Below are positions 6,359 to 14,849 of a DNA stretch of 31,178 bases, one piece after another. The position numbers and the translations under genes are program-made. How positions within the stretch are numbered: the stretch's first letter is position 1; every line of letters starts with the position of its first letter. The DNA comes from an uncultured Oscillospiraceae bacterium (lineage in GTDB: Bacteria; Bacillota; Clostridia; Oscillospirales; Acutalibacteraceae). The notes below the pieces were generated by a model. That model saw nothing but the letters and a program-made list of their open reading frames with translations. It searched no databases and was not told where the DNA came from. The DNA lies in contig URED01000029.1 in assembly GCA_900546785.1 (NCBI GenBank), positions 1-31,178 of the forward strand, written 5' to 3'.

Positions 6359-7870
6359 ATGGCTGACGAGAAAAACGGCGGCAAAAAATTCATGAAGTTC
6401 TCCGAGATCATTACATACGGCATAGGCCTTTTCGGCGTTGCCCTTTTAACGGGCTGGATGCCGGATTACACCGCAACCTTTTTTGCGGATTTCGCGTTCA
6501 AGGGCAAAGGCTTTGACAGCGAAGTAATGAGCTCGGCTATCTCAAACGTATTTTTTGTTGCCGGCATCGTGGGCGCCGTCTGCGAGCTTGTAATCGGCTA
6601 TTTGGTAGACAGAACAAGAACCAGTTTTGGCAAGGTAAAGCCCTGGGTAGGTTTTGGCGTAGTGCCGCTTGCCGTTGTTGCGCTTCTTGTTTTTGTTGCG
6701 CCGAATACGAATTCACAAACCGTGGCGATCGTCTGGATGTTCATTATTTACAGCCTTTACACGGCTGTTTCCTGCGCGGTGGAAAGCCCCGCAAACTGCT
6801 TTGGTTCGCTTTGCTCGCCCAACCCGAGCGAACGTTCAACGGCTATATCCATTTCCTCTTTCCTGCGCTCCGTGGGGCAGAGCGGCGGTATGGTCGTTAT
6901 CATGGTTGTGGGCGCGCTTATGAAAGTATTCATGGGCCAGCAGCAGTTTAAGAATTCGGAGGGCCAGGGCATAGACCTGATCATCTCTACCGCAGTATGC
7001 TGCCTCGGCATCATACTTTTTGTAATGATATTCTTTGCCAACAACAAGGAGCGCGTTCCGTTTACACAGGAAAAGGTAAGCATCAAGGATTCGCTCAAAG
7101 TTGTTTTCGGCAACAAGAACCTGCTTATGGTATCACTCACGAAGTTCACCGGCTTCGGCCGCGGCGTTTACGGCACCGTTTCCCTCTACATAGCCGTTTA
7201 CCTGCTTGGCTCAAAGGATCTGAAGCTTGCGCTTCTGCTGCCCATGGGCATCGGCACGGCGGTCGGCACGCTGCTCGTAAACTTTGTGCTTAAAAAATTC
7301 TCTACAAAAACAACGTATATACTCTTCTGCGTATACGGCGCTACGTCGCTTGCGATCCTTTACATCGTTTCAAGCTCCGTAGGCTTCAACAGCGCGCTGA
7401 TCATACCGTTCCTGATCATCAACTTCTTCTGCGGTATACAGCACGGCAACACCAACACAACGCCCAATATCATGATTGCGGACTGTGTTGACGAGATCGA
7501 GTATAAGACCGGCAAAAGGCAGGACGGCATTGCCTACGCGGGCTACGGCCTGTTTTCCAAGGTTGCCTCCGCCTGCACAAAGGGCTTCGGCCCGTGGCTT
7601 CTTTACACATGGAGCCGCTACACCATCTCTCAGGACCCCAACGTTGCATACGCCGCGCAGAGCGATACCACGCTCAACAGAATGCTTATGATCTATACGA
7701 TCATTCCGGCTATCTTCGTTGTGCTTCAGATGGTGCCCATCTTCTTCTATGACAACGTTGGCAAGAAGAAGGAAATGATCACCCAGGCGCTCAAGGAGCG
7801 CAGAGCCGCAGCAGCCGCCGAAAACGGCGAGGGCGAATCGGATTCAGAGCCTGCTGCGCTTGCCGAATAA
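6359..7870 (+). CDS. GPH-type MFS sugar:cation symporter
   Basis: The 503-residue protein has about 12 hydrophobic segments and resembles the MFS_2 / glycoside-pentoside-hexuronide:cation symporters (MelB-like). The first transmembrane part reads E-I-I-T-Y-G-I-G-L-F-G, and the cytoplasmic loop signature is G-Y-L-V-D-R-T-R-T-S-F-G-K-V-K-P-W. N-E-R-S-T and D-C-V-D-E-I-E-Y-K-T-G-K-R-Q-D-G-I are also family motifs. Such carriers take up sugars or glycosides with Na+ or H+ across the cytoplasmic membrane; the substrate cannot be read from sequence. The C-terminal tail is Ala/Glu-rich and charged. An AAGGGAG ribosome site precedes the ATG. The membrane-anchored protein at 7884 follows after 13 bp, probably in the same operon. 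Confidence 0.88.
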   Translation: MADEKNGGKKFMKFSEIITYGIGLFGVALLTGWMPDYTATFFADFAFKGKGFDSEVMSSAISNVFFVAGIVGAVCELVIGYLVDRTRTSFGKVKPWVGFGVVPLAVVALLVFVAPNTNSQTVAIVWMFIIYSLYTAVSCAVESPANCFGSLCSPNPSERSTAISISSFLRSVGQSGGMVVIMVVGALMKVFMGQQQFKNSEGQGIDLIISTAVCCLGIILFVMIFFANNKERVPFTQEKVSIKDSLKVVFGNKNLLMVSLTKFTGFGRGVYGTVSLYIAVYLLGSKDLKLALLLPMGIGTAVGTLLVNFVLKKFSTKTTYILFCVYGATSLAILYIVSSSVGFNSALIIPFLIINFFCGIQHGNTNTTPNIMIADCVDEIEYKTGKRQDGIAYAGYGLFSKVASACTKGFGPWLLYTWSRYTISQDPNVAYAAQSDTTLNRMLMIYTIIPAIFVVLQMVPIFFYDNVGKKKEMITQALKERRAAAAAENGEGESDSEPAALAE

Positions 7871-7883
7871 GGGGGTGCGCGAT

Positions 7884-8852
7884 ATGGCTGAAAACAAAAC
7901 AAAAAAAGGCTTTAATTACAAGCTTTACGCCGCTGTTGCCGTATTGCTCGTAGCTGCTGTGCTTGTTGTAACCACCGGCTATGCCTTTAAGAGCAGATAT
8001 ATCCAGTTTGACCCTGAAAAAACGGCGATCAACTATGCAGACACCGTTTTGCAGCGCGGAGACGGTTATAACGCATACAACTACACCATGGCCGCCAAAA
8101 GCGAAAAATACGGCGATTTTATACGTATATATTATATGTATCCGCTCATTTATCCCGGATACGAAGCCGGCATGAGTGATGAAGAATTTGACGCAATTAA
8201 AGATAACGGATACAATAATGAAAAATATCAGTCCGACGCCACGCTGAATGACGACGGCACGCTTGCCGGCCAGCTGGCGGACAGAATGTATCCTTACTTT
8301 GTGGAACTGATAAACACCTACGGCTGGGACGATTATGATTCGATCTACACCAACTATTTCGCGCGCCTTGTTGAGGAGCGCAAGGCTGTTTTCGGCGATG
8401 ATTATCTTGACGACGAAGTCATGTTCACCGCGTTTGAATCAAACGTTTCCGCCTACGGCAATGCCGTTACCGGCACCGAAGAGGTGCTTGGAGAAGATGA
8501 AAAGACCGTTATTCAGGAAAAATCCATCGGTCTTTATCAGGAACTGTACGGAGAGGATTATGCTATAACCACCGCTGCCGTAAGCGCGCAGGAGATCGCG
8601 GATATCGACTCCTACAAGGCGGCGCTTGACCCTGCAGTGCTTGAAACATACGGCATCACGGCAGACGATATTTCGGCGGCGCAGTGCGTAACCGTGCAGG
8701 GCACGCTTGCGGACGGCACCGTTGTTGCAAGCCTTGACGTTTATGTTGTGCAGATCGGCAACACATGGTATGTGGATAATACCACGACCGCGACCAACCC
8801 GATCTACGCAGAACTGCTTTCCGGCATTACGGCAGAGGCGGAGCTTGTTTAA
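7884..8852 (+). CDS. Membrane-anchored extracytoplasmic protein of unknown function
   Basis: The protein has 322 residues with a Lys-rich N-terminus, one strong transmembrane segment at about 13-34, and a large acidic, Tyr/Asp-rich outer part with no Cys. There is no lipobox, so it is anchored by an uncleaved N-terminal helix. I do not recognise a domain. The C-terminal stretch (V-T-V-Q-G-T-L-A-D-G-T-V-V-A-S-L-D-V-Y-V-V-Q-I-G-N-T-W-Y-V-D) looks like a small beta-sheet domain of the kind found in NTF2-like or lipoprotein tails. ATG at 7884 with GGGGGTG upstream is preferred over the TTG inside the symporter gene. Co-transcription with the symporter suggests a linked envelope role, not more. 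Confidence 0.8.
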   Translation: MAENKTKKGFNYKLYAAVAVLLVAAVLVVTTGYAFKSRYIQFDPEKTAINYADTVLQRGDGYNAYNYTMAAKSEKYGDFIRIYYMYPLIYPGYEAGMSDEEFDAIKDNGYNNEKYQSDATLNDDGTLAGQLADRMYPYFVELINTYGWDDYDSIYTNYFARLVEERKAVFGDDYLDDEVMFTAFESNVSAYGNAVTGTEEVLGEDEKTVIQEKSIGLYQELYGEDYAITTAAVSAQEIADIDSYKAALDPAVLETYGITADDISAAQCVTVQGTLADGTVVASLDVYVVQIGNTWYVDNTTTATNPIYAELLSGITAEAELV

Positions 8853-8918
8853 AACGGCGCAACAGCGTCATAGATCCCAAGTCTGCCCTAACACGGGGGC
8901 AATCTTCAGACCGTTCAT

Positions 8919-8962
8919 AAAGCCGGCTGACCCGCGCAAAACAGCGGCAGCCGGCTTTTTTT
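8919..8962 (+). terminator. Terminator of the symporter operon
   Basis: Perfect 11-bp arms AAAGCCGGCTG and CAGCCGGCTTT are followed by a T run. Confidence 0.88.
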
Positions 8963-9059
8963 GTTTAAAATACACAAATTCGCCGTGTGAAATTCTTTCG
9001 TTTATCATATTGAATTTACGCATAATAATATAGTAAACTAAACTAAAGGGGCTGATCTT

Positions 9060-9704
9060 ACGGAAAATAATATCATAATCACCTCCGGGCGCGACCAAAA
9101 AGTTTTTGTCCGCGTTACCGAGGGGCATTTCGTTACGGAAAACGCACATATAAATTATTACGTAGGCACATCGGATATAAAGCACAACCACTCTGTATCC
9201 GTTGACGCCGCCATGCTTATGGCGCAGTATTATATTGAGCGCGATATCAGGATAGACACCGTGCTGTGCCTCTATGAAACGCAGGCGCTGGGCGCATATA
9301 TTGCGCACGAGCTTTCAAGGCCGTGCATGATGCAGCCGAACCCGCAAAGCGAGATCTATGTTTTGGGGCCTGAATACGACGCCGCAGGCAATATGATATT
9401 CCGCGAGAATCTGAAGCGCATGATACACGGCAAGAGAGTGCTGGTGCTCATATCCTGCATTACGAGCGGCAAGACCGTTCAGCGCGCGGTTGAAAGCGTA
9501 AATTACTACGGCGGCACTGCCGTTGGGATCACCGCCGCATTCAGCGCAACAAAAAATATCTGCGGCATAGACGTGAATGCCATCTTTACGCAGGACGACC
9601 TGCCCGGCTACTGCGTTTACGGCAAGCATGACTGCCCGCTGTGCAGGCAGGGCGTGCCCGTTAAAGGAATCGCCAACGGCCACGGCTATTCCACCCTGCC
9701 GTAA
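9060..9704 (+). CDS. Orotate phosphoribosyltransferase-like protein, apparent ACG start
   Basis: The open frame runs from a TAA at 9039 to the TAA ending at 9704 and contains no ATG, GTG or TTG before 9213. Homology-like sequence clearly begins earlier: residues after 9060 read E-N-N-I-I-I-T-S-G-R-D-Q-K-V-F-V-R-V, then G-H-F-V-T-E-N-A-H-I-N-Y-Y, the N-terminal pattern of a phosphoribosyltransferase group annotated as orotate phosphoribosyltransferase in gut Clostridia. AAAGGGG at 9045-9050 is correctly spaced for an ACG codon at 9060, one base from ATG. The PRPP loop (R-V-L-V-L-I-S-C-I-T-S-G-K-T-V) lacks the usual acidic pair. A C-P-L-C motif lies near the C-terminus. The product is about 214 residues; true orotate activity is uncertain. 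Confidence 0.75.
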   Translation, partial: TENNIIITSGRDQKVFVRVTEGHFVTENAHINYYVGTSDIKHNHSVSVDAAMLMAQYYIERDIRIDTVLCLYETQALGAYIAHELSRPCMMQPNPQSEIYVLGPEYDAAGNMIFRENLKRMIHGKRVLVLISCITSGKTVQRAVESVNYYGGTAVGITAAFSATKNICGIDVNAIFTQDDLPGYCVYGKHDCPLCRQGVPVKGIANGHGYSTLP

Positions 9705-9734
9705 AAACAGCGCTGCTTTATACATCAAAACTTT

Positions 9735-9892
9735 TGCAACAATCCCTCCGGCTTGGCTCCGCCAACTCACCGGCTACGCTATCCTTTTCTTTACACAAGG
9801 AAGGCGAAGTTGTAGCCATAGCGCTTTTGTTTTAAACAGGCTCCCCTGTGCAAGGGGAGCTGGCAGCTTCGCTGCCTGAGGGGTTGTGTTCA
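9735..9892. repeat. Dispersed double-hairpin repeat, copy 1
   Basis: The left part (about 9735-9806) is the reverse complement of the right part of copy 2: the 37 bases from 9738 match 29011-29047 inverted with a single visible mismatch. The right part (9838-9892) holds two hairpins, CTCCCC-TGTGCAA-GGGGAG and GGCAGC-TTCG-CTGCC, and ends CTGAGGGGTTGT, whose reverse complement appears at the window end. It contains no gene. Short families of this kind are common in gut Clostridia and may be non-autonomous mobile repeats. Confidence 0.8.
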
Positions 9893-9928
9893 AGCAGCTG
9901 AAGAAGTGTCAAAGCCAAATTATGGCGC

Positions 9929-9956
9929 TTGACATTTCTTTTTTATGTGTTATAAT
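9929..9956 (+). promoter_or_regulatory. Promoter of the leuAB operon
   Basis: TTGACA (9929-9934), a 16-bp spacer and TATAAT (9951-9956), directly before the T-box leader. Confidence 0.85.
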
Positions 9957-9962
9957 TACCTT

Positions 9963-10250
9963 ACCGATAAGGTTTTGGTAAATTTCATATTACCCAAAAA
10001 AGACTGCGATGCGGAAAAAGGCCGTTATTTGAAGTGCAGAGAGCCGGCGGGCGGTGAAAGCCGGTACGGAAATTGCGGCGCATAGCTCTCCGCGGAGTTG
10101 CCGCCCTGAAAACTCAGGATAGGGGCGGACGTGTAACGGCGTTAAGCGTTGAGGCATTTTTTGATGCTGAAGGGCGGGATTTCCCGCTGAAGTAGGGTGG
10201 TACCGTGTAGAATCTTCTACGCCCCTATAGCAAATGGGGGCGTATTTTTT
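9963..10250 (+). promoter_or_regulatory. T-box riboswitch leader (leucine type by context)
   Basis: The leader has the T-box layout: a large stem I region from about 9995, a stem III hairpin (CCGCCC near 10101 with GGGCGG near 10133), the conserved T-box AGGGTGGTACCGTG at 10194-10207, and a terminator at 10218-10250 that competes with the antiterminator. The TGGT at 10198-10201 would pair the NCCA end of an uncharged tRNA with discriminator A, as leucine tRNAs have. The specifier codon is probably CTC near 10086-10090; I infer it from leuA downstream and a rough fold, not from a computed structure. Uncharged tRNA-Leu should turn the operon on. Confidence 0.92.
10218..10250 (+). terminator. 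Regulated terminator of the T-box leader
   Basis: Arms TACGCCCC and GGGGGCGTA with a T6 run, directly after the T-box motif. Confidence 0.85.
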
Positions 10251-10280
10251 ATGCCCTTCATAATGAAAGGAGTTTTTATA

Positions 10281-12014
10281 ATGCTTAAAGGTTACAAAAA
10301 GTACATTCCCTTCAAGCCCATCAACATTCCGGACAGAACCTGGCCGGATAAGACCATTACCAAAGCGCCCGTTTGGTGCTCCGTTGATCTGCGAGACGGT
10401 AACCAGGCGCTTGTTGACCCGATGAATCTTGATGAAAAGCTGGAGCTTTTCAAAACGCTTATAGACATAGGTATAAAAGAGATAGAGGTTGGCTTTCCCT
10501 CCGCCTCCGAAACGGAGTACGAGATACTGAGAACGCTGATTGAGGGCAATTATATCCCGGACGACGTTACGATCCAGGTGCTTGTGCAGGCGCGCCCGCA
10601 TCTGATCAAAAAAACATTTGAGGCGATAGACGGCGCCAAAAACGTGATCGTTCATTTTTACAATTCCACCTCTACCCTGCAAAGGAAAGTTGTTTTTAAA
10701 ACAGATATGCAGGGCGTAATAGACATTGCCGTTGAGGGCGCAAAGCTGATCAAGGAGCTTACGGACGAGGAGCTTAAAAAATACCCGGATATGAATATCC
10801 GCTATGAATACTCCCCGGAATCCTTTACCGGCACGGAGATAGACAATGCCGTTTGGATCTGCGAGGAGGTCATGAAGGTCATGGGCGCAACGCCCGAAAA
10901 CCCGATCATTCTGAACCTTCCCTCCACCGTGGAATGCTCAACGCCCAACGGCTATGCGGATCAGATCGAATACTTCTGCCGCCATATCAGCAACAGGGAC
11001 GCCTGCATCATCTCGCTCCACCCGCACAATGACCGCGGCGAGGGCGTAGCGGCAACCGAGCTTGCGCTGATGGCGGGCGCGGACAGAGTAGAGGGCACGC
11101 TCTTCGGCAACGGCGAGCGCACCGGCAATGTTGACCTTGTTACGCTTGCTCTGAATATGTGGACGCAGGGCGTTGACCCGAAGCTTGATTTTCACGACAT
11201 CAACAAGATCAGGGACGTTTACGAGCGCACCACAAAAATGAAAGTGCCACCGCGCCAGCCCTATGCGGGCGAGCTTGTATTCACGGCATTTTCAGGCTCT
11301 CATCAGGACGCCATCAACAAGGGCAAGATCTATATGGAGGAAACCAATTCCGATTACTGGGAGGTTCCGTATCTTCCGATAGACCCCGCCGACGTGGGCA
11401 GAGAGTACGAACCCGTTATCCGAATCAATTCCCAAAGCGGCAAGGGCGGCGCGGCGTTCATCCTTTCCACCGATTACGGCATCAAGATGCCGAAGGCAAT
11501 GCACACGGAATTCGGCGCGATCGTAAAGCACGCCTGCGATGAAAAAGGCAAGGAGCTTAAGCCCGACGAGGTGTTTGACCTTTTCCAGAAGGAATACAGA
11601 AACGTGGTTGGCCCCTACAGGATCATGAACCACAAGACCTACGAGGAAAAAGAGGAGAACGAATACCTTACCCGCGTTCATTTTGAGGGCGAGATCAAGG
11701 TAAGAGGCGGCGAGCTTGTTAAGGTGGACGGCAGGGGAAGCGGCCCCATAGAGGCGTTTTTCAACGCGCTCGGCCAGATCGGCATTACCGGCTACAAATT
11801 TGTGGATTACAGCGAGCACGCGATCTCCGTCGGCGAGGATTCAAAGGCGATCTCTTATATCCACCTTAAAAACCCGCAGGGCAGGGATGTTTTCGGCATA
11901 GGCGTTTCACACAACATAGGCTATGCTTCGCTCAAAGGCATCATCTGCGCCATAAACAGAGACCAGCCGGACTGCGTGCGTGACGATACCATGCCCGGAA
12001 TTTTTGAAAAATAA
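10281..12014 (+). CDS. leuA: 2-isopropylmalate synthase (long LeuA2 form)
   Basis: This 577-residue enzyme condenses acetyl-CoA with 2-oxoisovalerate, the first committed step of leucine synthesis in the cytoplasm. The N-terminal HMGL-like TIM barrel carries D-L-R-D-G-N-Q-A-L at about 36-44 (catalytic Arg38 and metal ligand Asp39) and H-P-H-N-D-R-G-E with metal ligands His247 and His249. A C-terminal regulatory LeuA dimer domain follows, with G-S-G-P-I-E-A and related motifs. The [13 protein letters not shown] start and the length match the LeuA2 branch. ATG at 10281 follows AAAGGAG at a good distance and lies beyond the T-box terminator. leuB follows after 13 bp. Confidence 0.95.
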   Translation: MLKGYKKYIPFKPINIPDRTWPDKTITKAPVWCSVDLRDGNQALVDPMNLDEKLELFKTLIDIGIKEIEVGFPSASETEYEILRTLIEGNYIPDDVTIQVLVQARPHLIKKTFEAIDGAKNVIVHFYNSTSTLQRKVVFKTDMQGVIDIAVEGAKLIKELTDEELKKYPDMNIRYEYSPESFTGTEIDNAVWICEEVMKVMGATPENPIILNLPSTVECSTPNGYADQIEYFCRHISNRDACIISLHPHNDRGEGVAATELALMAGADRVEGTLFGNGERTGNVDLVTLALNMWTQGVDPKLDFHDINKIRDVYERTTKMKVPPRQPYAGELVFTAFSGSHQDAINKGKIYMEETNSDYWEVPYLPIDPADVGREYEPVIRINSQSGKGGAAFILSTDYGIKMPKAMHTEFGAIVKHACDEKGKELKPDEVFDLFQKEYRNVVGPYRIMNHKTYEEKEENEYLTRVHFEGEIKVRGGELVKVDGRGSGPIEAFFNALGQIGITGYKFVDYSEHAISVGEDSKAISYIHLKNPQGRDVFGIGVSHNIGYASLKGIICAINRDQPDCVRDDTMPGIFEK

Positions 12015-12027
12015 GGAGATACGCAAT

Positions 12028-13098
12028 ATGAACGAATACAGGATTACCGTACTGAAAGGCGACGGCATCGGGCCGGAGATCGTTGACGAATGCACAAAAG
12101 TGCTTGACGCCGCAGGCAGGAAATTCGGCTTTCAGTTTGATTATAATTATCAGCTGCTCGGCGGCTGCGCCATAGACGCAAAAGGCGTGCCCTATCCGAA
12201 AGAGACAGAGGAGGCGTGCAAGGCTTCCGACGCCGTGCTTTTGGGCGCGGTGGGCGGCCCCAAATGGGATACGCAGCCCGGGAACAACCGCCCGGAGGCG
12301 GGTCTGCTTGCAATCAGGGAATCGCTGGGACTTTTTGCGAATCTGCGCCCGGCAAAGATCTTTGCGCCGCTTAAAAACGCATCTCCCATCAAAGAGGAGA
12401 TCATAGGCGACGGGCTTGATATTCTGATCGTGCGCGAGCTTACCGGCGGCATCTATTTCGGCGACCGCGGCACCTATGAGGAAAACGGCGTAACGGGCGC
12501 ATACGACACGGAGCGCTATACCGTGCCGGAGATAGAAAGGATCCTGCGCGCCGGCTTTGAATACGCCATGAAGAGAAATAAAAAGCTCACCTGCGTGGAC
12601 AAGGCAAACGTGCTGGATTCATCAAGGCTTTGGCGCAGGGTTGCCGAGCGCGTGAAGGCAGATTACCCGGAAGTGGAGCTTTCCTATATGTATGTGGACA
12701 ACTGCGCCATGCAGCTTGTGCGCAACCCCGGGCAGTTTGACACGATCGTTACCTCAAATATGTTCGGCGATATTCTTTCGGATGAGGCTTCGATGATCAG
12801 CGGCTCGATCGGCATGCTTGCCTCCGCGTCGCTTGCAAAAGGCACGTTCGGGCTTTATGAGCCGATCCACGGCTCCGCGCCGGACATAGCAGGGCAGCAA
12901 AAGGCAAATCCGCTTGCCACGATCCTTTCCGGCGCCATGATGCTGCGCTACACCTTTGGCGAGAGCGAGGCGGCGGACGCCATAGAAAAAGCGGTGGACA
13001 CCGCGCTTACGCAGGCAAGAACACCCGATATCTACGAGGACGGCTTCAAAAAAGTCACCACCTCCGAAATGGGAGACCTTGTTGCCTCTTTGCTGTAA
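12028..13098 (+). CDS. leuB: 3-isopropylmalate dehydrogenase
   Basis: The 356-residue NAD-dependent beta-decarboxylating dehydrogenase turns 3-isopropylmalate into 2-oxoisocaproate. Recognisable motifs are [11 protein letters not shown] at the start, [10 protein letters not shown], the [13 protein letters not shown] segment, the D-N-C-A-M-Q-L-V substrate loop, [10 protein letters not shown] and the NAD-binding [15 protein letters not shown] precedes the ATG at 12028. It is the last gene of the T-box-controlled unit. leuC and leuD, whose product it uses, are not in the window, so they must lie elsewhere. Confidence 0.96.
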   Translation: MNEYRITVLKGDGIGPEIVDECTKVLDAAGRKFGFQFDYNYQLLGGCAIDAKGVPYPKETEEACKASDAVLLGAVGGPKWDTQPGNNRPEAGLLAIRESLGLFANLRPAKIFAPLKNASPIKEEIIGDGLDILIVRELTGGIYFGDRGTYEENGVTGAYDTERYTVPEIERILRAGFEYAMKRNKKLTCVDKANVLDSSRLWRRVAERVKADYPEVELSYMYVDNCAMQLVRNPGQFDTIVTSNMFGDILSDEASMISGSIGMLASASLAKGTFGLYEPIHGSAPDIAGQQKANPLATILSGAMMLRYTFGESEAADAIEKAVDTALTQARTPDIYEDGFKKVTTSEMGDLVASLL

Positions 13099-13126
13099 AT
13101 TCATTCAATATTGTTTTCGGATACAA

Positions 13127-13163
13127 AAAGACCGGCGGGCCGTACAAAAGCCCACCGGTCTTT
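13127..13163. terminator. Bidirectional terminator between leuB and the convergent operon
   Basis: Arms AAAGACCGGCGGGC and GCCCACCGGTCTTT (one mismatch) with A/T runs on both sides. Confidence 0.85.
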
Positions 13164-13178
13164 ATTTTAAAATCAAAT

Positions 13179-14798
13179 TTACACATCCGTGGCGGATAAA
13201 ATACTGTCAATATTGCTTTGCGTATCGGTTATCAGGCTTTGGATATCGGAGCCGCGGCCTGAGGCGCCCTGAAGATAAACGACCGTAAATTCCTCATCGT
13301 CATACTCATCCTCATTGCAGAAATACGGCACGGCGTAGCCGTTTGCGTTAAATTCACGGCGGTACACGCGCTCGCCGTTCAGCTGATAGGTATTATAGCC
13401 GTAATTACTGCGGATCTCCGCCAGATAAACGGCGGAAAAGCTGCCGTTTTCATCAAGCTCGCTGATTCGGCTTGTGGCATTCCAAACGCGGGAGGTTCGC
13501 TCGCTGTATGTATAGGTATTGCGGCAGATGCCCGTTTTTTCGCCGTTTTTGCGCAGAATATAGAACCTATCCGGGCTATCCGGATCCTGCATCTGCGAAA
13601 CACCGTCATTTTCATATATCTTGACTGCAGAGGCACCGTTCCACCTGAACACCTCCGCCTTATATTCGGGCTCGGTCTCCTGCACGTAATTGCCGTTTGC
13701 GTCCTCCCCCGTTACCTTTTTATTATATCTGTAGACGGTATAAAGCTCGTCTGTGCCGTCCCCGTCAAAATCAATAAGCTCCGCCACGCAAAGCCCCGTG
13801 GCAAAACAGACGCGCGAAGTGGAATCATACTGCGGCCTGCCGTAGCGCGCAACATAATCGTTAACGATCTGGGCGTAAGCTGCCGCCATAAGCTGTTCGC
13901 CCGACTGCGCCGCTACCTCCTGCGCCGCCGTATCCACGCCGCCAAAGCCCTCAACAGCCGCCGTTATCGAATCCAGCAGCACCTCCGCCCTTGCGGCGCT
14001 TATGTTTGAAAGGCGCACCGTTTCAAAATCAGACGTATTCATTTCGCCGTTGATCGCGTAAATATCATTTACCGGGTCATATTCACATTCCCGCCGCGCA
14101 GTAAACTCGCCGCCGTGCAGCGTAAGAAGCTGCATCGTTTCGCCGTCCTCCAGCGAAAGCTCGCCGATATACACCCTGCCGGAATGCCTGTAAAGAGAGA
14201 TCCAGCTGCCCAGCTGCGGATCAGCCGCGGTATTTGCCGCATGTGAATAAAGGCGCGTAAATTCGCCGCCGCTGCTGCCCCACGCTTCCACCTGATAGGC
14301 ATTTGCGCTTCTGAAAGCAACAAGCAGTTCCGAATCGCCGTCTGCGTTAAAATCGATCTCGCGCGCAAAGGAAAGGCCTGTCATTCTGTAAAGCTCGCCC
14401 TGCGTATCCGCCTGTTCCGTTTTTGCGATTCCGTATTCGCCTATGATCTGCGCGCACACCTCGGCAGCGCCGTCGTTGAACCTGCTCTCTCCGCGCTCGC
14501 CGCCGGAAAGCGTAAAATAAAACGCAGTCGGCGCCACAATGAGCGCCGCCAGCAGTAAAACAGCCACGCCCGCCCTGAAGCCTATGGAAACGGAGCCGAG
14601 CGTTTTTTTGAAAGCTGCAAACGCGCTTTTTAAAAAGCGCATCAGCTTTTCGGGCGTAAGCCGCCCAAGCCTGCGCAAAAGCGCTTTTGCGTTTGCACCG
14701 GCGCCGCGCAGATCAAGCTTCGCAGGGGGAAAGCCGCGCTGCGAGGCGGAGGCAAGATAATCATCCCACTCCGCGTCAAAATAAGTGATCTTTTTCAG
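13179..14798 (-). CDS. Membrane-anchored extracytoplasmic protein with two Asp-rich calcium-type loops
   Basis: I do not recognise a named family. Taken from a CTG at 14798, the protein has about 539 residues: a cytoplasmic segment of about 70 residues, one transmembrane helix near 72-96, and a large outer part. Two stretches, D-F-N-A-D-G-D-S-E-L-L-V near 149 and D-F-D-G-D-G-T-D-E-L-Y-T-V near 343, look like FG-GAP or EF-hand-like Ca2+ loops of repeated VCBS-type beta domains. The start is uncertain. CTG at 14798 has AAAGGGGG upstream; a TTG at 14678 lacks a ribosome site and would give 499 residues. No ATG or GTG precedes the transmembrane helix. It lies 51 bp after the DnaI-like gene, probably in the same operon. 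Confidence 0.72.
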   Translation of the reverse strand: MKKITYFDAEWDDYLASASQRGFPPAKLDLRGAGANAKALLRRLGRLTPEKLMRFLKSAFAAFKKTLGSVSIGFRAGVAVLLLAALIVAPTAFYFTLSGGERGESRFNDGAAEVCAQIIGEYGIAKTEQADTQGELYRMTGLSFAREIDFNADGDSELLVAFRSANAYQVEAWGSSGGEFTRLYSHAANTAADPQLGSWISLYRHSGRVYIGELSLEDGETMQLLTLHGGEFTARRECEYDPVNDIYAINGEMNTSDFETVRLSNISAARAEVLLDSITAAVEGFGGVDTAAQEVAAQSGEQLMAAAYAQIVNDYVARYGRPQYDSTSRVCFATGLCVAELIDFDGDGTDELYTVYRYNKKVTGEDANGNYVQETEPEYKAEVFRWNGASAVKIYENDGVSQMQDPDSPDRFYILRKNGEKTGICRNTYTYSERTSRVWNATSRISELDENGSFSAVYLAEIRSNYGYNTYQLNGERVYRREFNANGYAVPYFCNEDEYDDEEFTVVYLQGASGRGSDIQSLITDTQSNIDSILSATDV

Positions 14799-14849
14799 CG
14801 CCGCCGCCCCCTTTACAAAAATCTTTGCTGCTTTTTATGCTTTATGCCG

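Noticed and set aside
9735..9892. Hairpin-rich region considered as a CRISPR or attenuator
   Set aside because: There are no regularly spaced identical units, and the modules recur at 28902 and 31081 as a dispersed repeat.
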